Part shown: piece by piece, positions 1 through 4,729 of the stretch | Numbering within the stretch: the stretch's first letter is position 1 | How the letters are laid out: each line of letters opens with the position of its first letter | Origin: Clostridium sp. | GTDB lineage: Bacteria > Bacillota > Clostridia > Acetivibrionales > Acetivibrionaceae | Direction: 5' to 3' | Length of the DNA stretch: 10,338 nt | NCBI GenBank assembly: GCA_012841175.1 | Contig: DUVG01000070.1 | Span: forward strand, 1-10,338 | The notes under the pieces: generated by a model | What the model saw: only the letters and a program-made list of their open reading frames with translations | Databases searched by the model: none | What the model was told of the DNA's origin: nothing | Program-made: the position numbers and the translations under genes

Positions 1-13
1 AAAGTAATATTTT

Positions 14-42
14 TTTGCAATATTTAAAGTAATTATTGCAAA
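14..42. promoter_or_regulatory. Inverted repeat upstream of the first gene, possible operator
   Basis: Two perfect 9-base arms, TTTGCAATA (14-22) and TATTGCAAA (34-42), face each other across an 11-base spacer about 50 bases upstream of the first plus-strand start. The size and spacing suit a dimeric regulator site or a short RNA hairpin. TTGCAA at 15-20 or 36-41 could serve as a -35 box, but no good -10 follows at the right distance, so I do not call a promoter. AT-rich sequence produces such repeats by chance fairly often. Confidence 0.3.
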
Positions 43-89
43 TCATGTAGAAAATTTGATTTCTTTAAGGATTTTACAAAAAGAAAGTA

Positions 90-563
90 GTGATTTTTAT
101 TTTTAGAATATTTAAAAGAAAAAAGCAAAATAGACCAGTACCAGAACCTGAAAAGAAATTTGATGAAAAAAGTCAGGTTAGAGAGACATTGAATGCATCC
201 AAAAAATCACTTGTTAGAATTGAAGAGAGCCTAATAAATATTAAAGATCAGAATATTTTTTCAAACTTAATGTCATTTTTGTCGTATTATTATTATATAA
301 TTAATTTTTATAACAAAAATATTGAGAAAATTATTTCAGTTAAAGAGTTACTGCTATTAAAGTATATAGACAAGATAGAGGAAATATTAGTTAATTTAAA
401 AAAATCAAATGACGATATTAACCACAGAAAAGAACTTAAAAAAACCCTTTATATTATTAACGAAAAGTTATATACTACTTGTAAGGATATAAATGAAAAA
501 AGTGACTTTGAGTTGAATATTGACCTAAAAACTCTTCAGGATTTGATAAAAGCAGACTTTTAA
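90..563 (+). CDS. XpaC-like protein, partner of TelA
   Basis: This 157-residue protein resembles the C-terminal half of the XpaC family (named for 5-bromo-4-chloroindolyl phosphate hydrolysis). The similarity lies in the SFLSYYYYIINFY segment (about 62-74), like the family's conserved 'FL.YYLP' stretch, and in the ending ELNIDLKTLQDLI (141-153), like its 'DI..L...L' tail. The remainder is charged, helical and probably coiled. XpaC genes usually sit just before telA, as here, which supports the call. The N-terminus has only a short hydrophobic run, MIFIF, followed by basic FKRKK, and lacks the membrane helices usual in XpaC, so the protein is short for the family. The start is GTG, since no ATG occurs in frame before residue 61 and a stop lies upstream at 66-68. 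The only ribosome site is a weak AGAAAG-like one. The biochemical role of XpaC is not established. The family call is from remembered pattern, not an alignment. Confidence 0.62.
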   Translation: MIFIFRIFKRKKQNRPVPEPEKKFDEKSQVRETLNASKKSLVRIEESLINIKDQNIFSNLMSFLSYYYYIINFYNKNIEKIISVKELLLLKYIDKIEEILVNLKKSNDDINHRKELKKTLYIINEKLYTTCKDINEKSDFELNIDLKTLQDLIKADF

Positions 564-569
564 GGAGGG
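562..569 (+). promoter_or_regulatory. Strong ribosome binding site for telA
   Basis: AAGGAGGG lies six bases before the ATG at 576 and overlaps the stop codon of the preceding gene (561-563). It fixes the telA start and suggests translational coupling of the two genes. Confidence 0.85.
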
Positions 570-575
570 AATTAA

Positions 576-1751
576 ATGGGCTTTGAAGATTTATTAAATA
601 ACATTGACAATAATGAAACTAATCAAAGAGCAAATGAAACACCGGCTACAAATAGTACTAGCTTAGTTGAGTTAAAAAAAGGTGAGACAGAATTATCTGT
701 TGATTTATCAAAATTTGATTCAAATCAAATAGCACAAGTCAATAAAATAAAGGACAATATAGAGATTTCAAATTCTAATAGTATAGCTTTTTTTGGGTCA
801 GACGTGCAAAAAAATATTGCAAAATTTGCAGATGGAATACTAAGTGGTGTTAAAACAAAAGACACAGGAGAAGTTGGAGAAAATTTAGGATTACTTCTTA
901 CAACTATGCAAGATATTGATATGGAAAAACTACAAGAAAAGGATGGAATAAAAAGAAAAATACCTTTTTTAAAGAGGATTTCCAAAAATATTTCTAGTTA
1001 TAAAATAAAACTAGACGATGTTACTGAGACCATTGATAAAATTGTTGTCTCTCTAGATAAGGCAAAGTCAGAATTAATACGTGATATAAATATATTAGAT
1101 TCTTTATATGATAAAAATTTAGAATACTTAAATGAGCTAGAAATGTATATTGTGGCAGGGGAGTTAAAGCTAAATGAACTGAAAAAAACCGTATTAGTGG
1201 AACTTAAAACTAAAGCAGAACAGACAAAAGATATGCTTGATATTCAAAGATATAATGATTTTGCTCAAATGTTAAATGAGATGGAAAAGAGGATACATGA
1301 TTTAAGGCTTAGTAGAGAAATTGCTATTCAGACTCTTCCACAAATCCGTATTATTCAAGGTAATGATAAAGTTCTTGCAAATAAAATTCAAGCAAGTATA
1401 TTGACAACAATACCTATATGGAAAAACCAGATAGCCCTTACCATATCACTAAACAAACAAAAAACAGCTTTAGAGATTCAAAAAAGGGTAACAGATACCA
1501 CTGAGGATTTATTAAGACAAAATGCAGAGCTTTTAAAGACAAATTCAATTGAAATTGCAAGGGAAAGTGAAAGAGGAGTAATAAGCCTTGAAACATTAAA
1601 ACACACTCATACAAAACTTATTGAAACCATTGAAGAATCAATGAAAATTTATCAAGAAGGAAAACAAAAAAGAAATGAAGTAGAAAAAGAATTAACTCAA
1701 CTTGAAGAGACTCAAAAACAAAAATTATTATCAATTAGGAATTCAAGGTGA
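576..1751 (+). CDS. telA: TelA/KlaA-family toxic anion resistance protein
   Basis: This 391-residue cytoplasmic, largely alpha-helical protein is close to the usual TelA length. Residues 1-110 are a variable, polar N-terminus. From about 128 the family core runs to the end. Recognisable blocks are SKNISSYKIKLDDV (136-149), DLRLSREIAIQTLPQIRIIQ (242-261) followed by GNDKVL, IQASILTTIPIWKNQIA (271-287), QKRVTDTTEDLL (302-313) and ERGVISLETL (332-341). The closing 350-390 is a charged coiled coil. TelA proteins were linked to tellurite resistance on plasmids and are widespread in Firmicutes stress operons with XpaC or TerD genes. Their molecular activity is unknown, and tellurite need not be the natural stress. 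The gene follows the XpaC-like gene by 12 bases. Its 3' end carries the ribosome binding site of the next gene. No truncation or frameshift is seen. Confidence 0.93.
   Translation: MGFEDLLNNIDNNETNQRANETPATNSTSLVELKKGETELSVDLSKFDSNQIAQVNKIKDNIEISNSNSIAFFGSDVQKNIAKFADGILSGVKTKDTGEVGENLGLLLTTMQDIDMEKLQEKDGIKRKIPFLKRISKNISSYKIKLDDVTETIDKIVVSLDKAKSELIRDINILDSLYDKNLEYLNELEMYIVAGELKLNELKKTVLVELKTKAEQTKDMLDIQRYNDFAQMLNEMEKRIHDLRLSREIAIQTLPQIRIIQGNDKVLANKIQASILTTIPIWKNQIALTISLNKQKTALEIQKRVTDTTEDLLRQNAELLKTNSIEIARESERGVISLETLKHTHTKLIETIEESMKIYQEGKQKRNEVEKELTQLEETQKQKLLSIRNSR
1745..1751 (+). promoter_or_regulatory. Ribosome binding site inside the telA stop region
   Basis: AAGGTGA overlaps the last codons and TGA stop of telA and precedes a TTG at 1756. 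It matches the anti-Shine-Dalgarno end (AGGTGAT) and is the only reasonable site for the following gene. It therefore decides a TTG start at 1756 over the more upstream TTG at 1702, which has no such site. Confidence 0.6.
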
Positions 1752-1755
1752 TTTT

Positions 1756-2553
1756 TTGGACAAAAACAATTGTATAGAACATATGGAGAAATTTTTTCAA
1801 TTAGATACTGAAATTTTATGGCTGAAAAATCCTGATTTTTTAATGCAAAGCAGAATTTTCTATTATAGAAGTAATTTTAGGGCAATTAATGAAATTAAAG
1901 TACTTACTGCAAAATCAAAGAACTTGCAAGACGATATTGTATTTGATATTTATTTTATAAGAGCTGAATTTGAGACATTGTTTAATGGATATTTCAAAAT
2001 TGTTCCTATAACATCTACTGCCATAGCAATGTTTGAAGGGGTAAGCAAAATATGTACTGATTTAGGGGAATATTTCTACTATGTGTATCAAAACAGTGAG
2101 TTTTTAAAAATTTATTTTGCAACAGGAAATGCAGCTAACTCACTAGAACACCATAATAGGAAAAAGACAAAAGAGGGTGCATTTGATTTTAAAAAATATA
2201 AAGAGGATATGTATTTAGAGATTTCCTCCTATTCACAAGATGAATTTAGTGAATTGGTGTTAAATAGAGACTTGACTATGAAATATATATCTAATTTTAT
2301 TAAATTAAATTCAAAATGTTCTGAATATGTAAAAATGTTTTTAATTAATATGCTATCTGCAGTTTATAATAAAAATATATGCATTATAAATAATGGATAT
2401 AATATTAAAAATCATATATTAGTTGATACACAAAATGTTAGAGTTAATAACTATCCAAAGATAGGTGTATATGATGTGATAGAAAATGCAGTAAAAAACA
2501 ATGCCTTAGTGCTTGTAAAGTTTAATTATGATTTCAAGGGCGGAGGTAAATAA
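1756..2553 (+). CDS. Unrecognised protein of the ter operon
   Basis: This 265-residue protein matches no family I can name. It lies between telA and a TerD-domain gene. It begins on TTG four bases after the telA stop and ends directly against the next gene's GTG, so it is almost certainly co-translated with both. The sequence is soluble-looking, rich in Asn, Lys, Tyr and Phe. It has a moderately hydrophobic stretch around 90-120 (PITSTAIAMF...GEYFYYVYQ) that is not a convincing membrane helix, a His/Lys-rich patch EHHNRKKTKEG near 135-145, and a final IGVYDVIENAV...ALVLVKF block that reads like an alternating helix and strand. The C-terminus ends in GGGK. No signal peptide, metal-binding cluster or nucleotide-binding motif is evident. 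Its position suggests a subunit or adaptor working with TelA and the degenerate TerD. That is inference from context only. Confidence 0.8.
   Translation: MDKNNCIEHMEKFFQLDTEILWLKNPDFLMQSRIFYYRSNFRAINEIKVLTAKSKNLQDDIVFDIYFIRAEFETLFNGYFKIVPITSTAIAMFEGVSKICTDLGEYFYYVYQNSEFLKIYFATGNAANSLEHHNRKKTKEGAFDFKKYKEDMYLEISSYSQDEFSELVLNRDLTMKYISNFIKLNSKCSEYVKMFLINMLSAVYNKNICIINNGYNIKNHILVDTQNVRVNNYPKIGVYDVIENAVKNNALVLVKFNYDFKGGGK
2542..2546 (+). promoter_or_regulatory. Ribosome binding site deciding a GTG start
   Basis: GGAGG lies inside the last codons of the unrecognised gene, seven bases before GTG at 2554. The GTG abuts the upstream TAA stop, a layout typical of translational coupling. Confidence 0.75.
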
Positions 2554-3117
2554 GTGACAATTGAAGTGGTTAGTGGACAAAAAGTTATATTAACTAAATC
2601 TTTAGACAGTGCTAGTAGGTTTACTTTTAAAATGGAAGTTAAAAATAAATTCAAAGGACTTTTTGATATAGACTTATTTGCCATTAACGTAGACAAAAAT
2701 GCAATGATAAACAAGGAAGATATTGTATATTACAACAATGTAAAAGATAGACAAAAAAGCATTATATATAGTGAAACTTATGATTATGAATTATTTGAGA
2801 AAAAAATAAATTTAGATGTTAAACTTTTATCAGAAACCACAGATAAAGTTATAATGATATCAACTTTGTACAAAAGTTTAGCTGAAATTGATAAAGATAA
2901 ATACATAGAATTTACTTTTAGTGCAAGAGATAGAACTACTAGTTCAATAGTTTTTAAATTAAGTGACAAAATATCAATAAGTGAAAAAAAAGAAACATTA
3001 GTTTTAGGTGAAGTTTATAAATACAAAGACACATGGAGGTTTAACACTGTTAACAATTATTCAGATGAAAACCTTTTAGGTGTACTTAGGAATATATACA
3101 ATACACAAATTTATTAA
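2554..3117 (+). CDS. Degenerate TerD-domain protein lacking the calcium-binding signature
   Basis: This 187-residue protein keeps the TerD-domain framework. It has an N-terminal VVSGQKVILTKSL strand (5-17), FDIDLFAINVD (37-47) for the usual FDLDA, EDIVYYNN (55-62) for the usual DFVFYNN, and the C-terminal block LVLGEVYKYKDTWRFNTV (149-166), which matches the family's GELYRH..EWKF ending. The acidic signature GDNLTGEGDGDDE present in both downstream paralogues is absent. In its place stands SETYDYELFEKK (73-84). The central IHDAE..GQ.FG stretch is also unrecognisable (STLYKSLAEIDKDKY). Only the aspartates of FDID remain of the calcium site, so calcium binding is probably lost or much altered. 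The protein may act as a structural partner of the active TerD proteins. Start is GTG with GGAGG seven bases upstream. It belongs to the tight upstream run rather than to the terD pair after it. The fold call rests on motif order. Confidence 0.78.
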   Translation: MTIEVVSGQKVILTKSLDSASRFTFKMEVKNKFKGLFDIDLFAINVDKNAMINKEDIVYYNNVKDRQKSIIYSETYDYELFEKKINLDVKLLSETTDKVIMISTLYKSLAEIDKDKYIEFTFSARDRTTSSIVFKLSDKISISEKKETLVLGEVYKYKDTWRFNTVNNYSDENLLGVLRNIYNTQIY

Positions 3118-3136
3118 TAAAGTTTTCTTTATATAC

Positions 3137-3176
3137 CATCCTAAAATATAATAATAAATTTATTAACATTAGGATG
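3137..3176. promoter_or_regulatory. Dyad around a possible -10 box before terD
   Basis: Arms CATCCTAA (3137-3144) and TTAGGATG (3169-3176) enclose an AT-rich loop. That loop contains a TATAAT hexamer (3147-3152) and a 14-base perfect palindrome (3152-3165). The gap between the degenerate TerD gene and terD (about 115 bases) is the natural place for a second promoter. The dyad could be its operator or the stem of a leader RNA. The -35 region (TTTCTT at 3124-3129) is poor, so promoter activity is uncertain. No T-run follows, so this is not a standard terminator. Confidence 0.35.
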
Positions 3177-3217
3177 TACATAATAAAGAATTGCAATAAA
3201 ACTTAAAAAAAAAAAGA

Positions 3218-3225
3218 GAGAGGAG
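3218..3225 (+). promoter_or_regulatory. Ribosome binding site deciding the terD start
   Basis: GAGAGGAG is followed by eight bases and ATG at 3234. This selects that ATG over an in-frame TTG at 3228, only two bases from the site. The chosen protein then begins MAISLQKGQ, as TerD proteins usually do. Confidence 0.75.
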
Positions 3226-3233
3226 TTTTGAAA

Positions 3234-3812
3234 ATGGCAATTAGTTTACAAAAGGGACAAAAGGTAGATTTAACGAAAGGAAATCCTGGTCTTACAAGAG
3301 TTATGATAGGATTAGGATGGGATACCAACAAATATGATGGTGGACATGATTTTGATTTAGATGCTGCAGCTTTTTTAACTGATGAATCCGGTAAAGTAAG
3401 TAACGATTTAGATTTTGTATTTTATAATAATTTAAAACACCAATCAGGTTCTGTTGAGCATCTTGGAGACAACCTTACAGGAGAAGGTGATGGTGATGAC
3501 GAAGAAATAAAAGTTGATTTAAGTAAAGTACCACAAAACGTAGCAAAAATTGCGTTTACAGTTACAATACATGATGCAGAAACTAGAGGACAGAATTTTG
3601 GTCAAGTGTCCAATGCATTTATAAGAGCTGTAAATGAGGATACAGGAGTAGAATTAATAAGATACGACTTAGGGGAAGACTTTAGTATTGAAACAGCTGT
3701 AGTTATTGGTGAATTATACCGTAGTGGTCAAGACTGGAAATTCAATGCTATAGGAAGCGGATTTCAAGGTGGACTAGCTGCTCTTTGTAGAAACTTTGGA
3801 GTGAATGTATAG
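3234..3812 (+). CDS. terD: TerD-family calcium-binding stress protein
   Basis: This 192-residue protein is a full-length, canonical TerD-domain protein (families TerD/TerE/TerZ). Motifs in order are MAISLQKGQKVDLTKGNPGL at the start, GLGWD (26-30), FDLDAAAFL (40-48), DFVFYNN (60-66), the acidic signature GDNLTGEGDGDDE (78-90), TIHDAETRGQNFGQV (111-125), NAFIR (127-131), YDLGEDFSIETA (144-155) and GELYRSGQDWKFNAIG (159-174). The aspartates of FDLD and of the GDN...GDGDDE stretch are the residues expected to bind calcium in this family. Such proteins are cytoplasmic or membrane-peripheral and are induced by envelope, metal or phage stress; the exact activity is unknown. It is separated from both neighbouring genes by gaps holding inverted repeats, so it may be transcribed partly on its own. 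The precise subgroup (D, E or Z) cannot be fixed by eye. Confidence 0.95.
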   Translation: MAISLQKGQKVDLTKGNPGLTRVMIGLGWDTNKYDGGHDFDLDAAAFLTDESGKVSNDLDFVFYNNLKHQSGSVEHLGDNLTGEGDGDDEEIKVDLSKVPQNVAKIAFTVTIHDAETRGQNFGQVSNAFIRAVNEDTGVELIRYDLGEDFSIETAVVIGELYRSGQDWKFNAIGSGFQGGLAALCRNFGVNV

Positions 3813-3848
3813 TCTAAAGTATAATTTAAAGTTTTGTAACAATGGGTA

Positions 3849-3887
3849 GATAGAATACCTGTCGGCTTATTCGGCAGGTATTCTATT
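3849..3887. other. Long stem-loop between the two terD genes
   Basis: ATAGAATACCTG (3850-3861) and CAGGTATTCTAT (3875-3886) are perfect 12-base arms. The stem continues inward with TCGG against TCGG (two GC pairs and two wobbles) to a five-base loop CTTAT, giving about 16 pairs plus an outer wobble. It begins 36 bases after the terD stop. Neither side carries the T-run of an intrinsic terminator, so it may be a partial terminator, a 3' stabiliser or processing site that sets the ratio of the two TerD proteins, or a small dispersed repeat. The remaining part of this 245-base gap is AT-rich with no convincing promoter. Confidence 0.6.
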
Positions 3888-3970
3888 GACAAAAGAATGT
3901 TGAAAATAACACAAACTTTTCTAGTTTACTTTTAAATCTAATTCCACCTAAAACTAATTATAAATAAATT

Positions 3971-4029
3971 GGCTTTCTTAAAATATAGTATTAAGTTAAA
4001 GTTATTTAAAATATGAAAATAAGAAAGCT
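3971..4029. promoter_or_regulatory. Distant inverted repeat in the leader of the second terD gene
   Basis: GCTTTCTTA (3972-3980) and TAAGAAAGC (4020-4028) are perfect 9-base arms, with a further wobble at the outside. They are separated by 39 AT-rich bases and lie just before the AAAGGAGGA ribosome site at 4041. If transcribed, they could close a large loop in the 5' leader. Function is unproven. Confidence 0.3.
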
Positions 4030-4057
4030 AAAAATAGAATAAAGGAGGATTAGATAT

Positions 4058-4663
4058 ATGTCAGTAAATTTACAAAAAGGACAAAGAGTTGACCTTACAA
4101 AAGGAAATGCAGGATTAACAAGACTGATGGTTGGCCTTGGGTGGGATGAAGCTAAAAGACCTAAAAAAGGAGGCTTTTTTGCAAGCCTTTTTAGTGCTTC
4201 GCCTGCTGCAATAGATTGTGATGCTTCGGTACTTATGCTTGATGTAAATGGAAAACTATCCAGAAAAGAAGATTTAATTTATTTTGGAAATTTAAGAAGC
4301 AAATGTGGCAGTGTAGTGCACACTGGGGACAACCTTACAGGTGAAGGAGATGGGGATGATGAAACAATACTTATAGAAATAAACAAAATCCCTCCAAATG
4401 TTTACAAACTTGTTTTTCTTGTAAATATTTATGATTGTGTAAGAAGAAATCAACACTTTGGTATGATTGAAAATGCTTTTATCCGAGTAGTGAATGCTTC
4501 TAATAATCAAGAATTAATAAGGTTTAATCTTTCAGAAAATTATCATGGTAAAACTACACTTTTTGCCGGTGAAATCTACAGGCATGAAAGTGAGTGGAAA
4601 TTTGCAGCTATTGGTGAAGCAACTAATGATACTTCATTAGGAGAAATTGTTAGAAGATACTAA
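4058..4663 (+). CDS. TerD/TerE-family calcium-binding stress protein with a loop insertion
   Basis: This 201-residue paralogue of the preceding TerD shares the opening (QKGQRVDLTKGNAGLTRLMV), GLGWD (26-30), the acidic signature GDNLTGEGDGDDE (90-102), a HFGMIENAFIRVVN block (133-146) and GEIYRHESEWKFAAIG (171-186). It differs by an insertion at about 33-51 (KRPKKGGFFASLFSAS...), a basic then hydrophobic loop just before IDCDAS (52-57), which replaces FDLDAA. Loops of this type occur in some TerD/TerE subgroups and could touch membrane lipid or a partner protein; that is inference. Both aspartates of the first acidic site and the whole GDN...GDGDDE site are kept, so calcium binding is expected. 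Start is ATG with AAAGGAGGA nine bases upstream. It is followed after 66 bases by the calcium ATPase gene, with which it is probably co-transcribed. Confidence 0.93.
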   Translation: MSVNLQKGQRVDLTKGNAGLTRLMVGLGWDEAKRPKKGGFFASLFSASPAAIDCDASVLMLDVNGKLSRKEDLIYFGNLRSKCGSVVHTGDNLTGEGDGDDETILIEINKIPPNVYKLVFLVNIYDCVRRNQHFGMIENAFIRVVNASNNQELIRFNLSENYHGKTTLFAGEIYRHESEWKFAAIGEATNDTSLGEIVRRY

Positions 4664-4683
4664 ACCAATATTTGTTTTTAAAA

Positions 4684-4696
4684 TTGTATGATACAA
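4684..4696. repeat. Short palindrome between terD paralogue and ATPase gene
   Basis: TTGTAT and ATACAA are perfect arms around a single G, in the 66-base gap before the ATPase gene. It could be a small operator or chance. No good promoter boxes are placed around it. Confidence 0.25.
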
Positions 4697-4729
4697 AAGT
4701 ACTAGAACTAAAAAATAGGAGAAAGAAAT

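Noticed and set aside
1702..1755. Earlier in-frame TTG start for the unrecognised protein, overlapping telA by 50 bases
   Set aside because: No ribosome site precedes 1702, whereas AAGGTGA precedes the TTG at 1756.
3191..3198. TTGCAATA copy upstream of terD matching an arm of the repeat at 14-42, as a shared regulatory motif
   Set aside because: Only one half-site is present, and similar TTGCAA words occur inside coding regions of this AT-rich window, so chance is enough.
3228..3233. TTG start two codons upstream of the terD ATG
   Set aside because: It is only two bases from the GAGAGGAG site, and the ATG at 3234 gives the usual MAISLQKGQ beginning.
3886..3891. Consensus TTGACA as a -35 box for the second terD gene
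   Set aside because: No -10-like hexamer lies 16-18 bases downstream, and the word overlaps the end of the hairpin stem.
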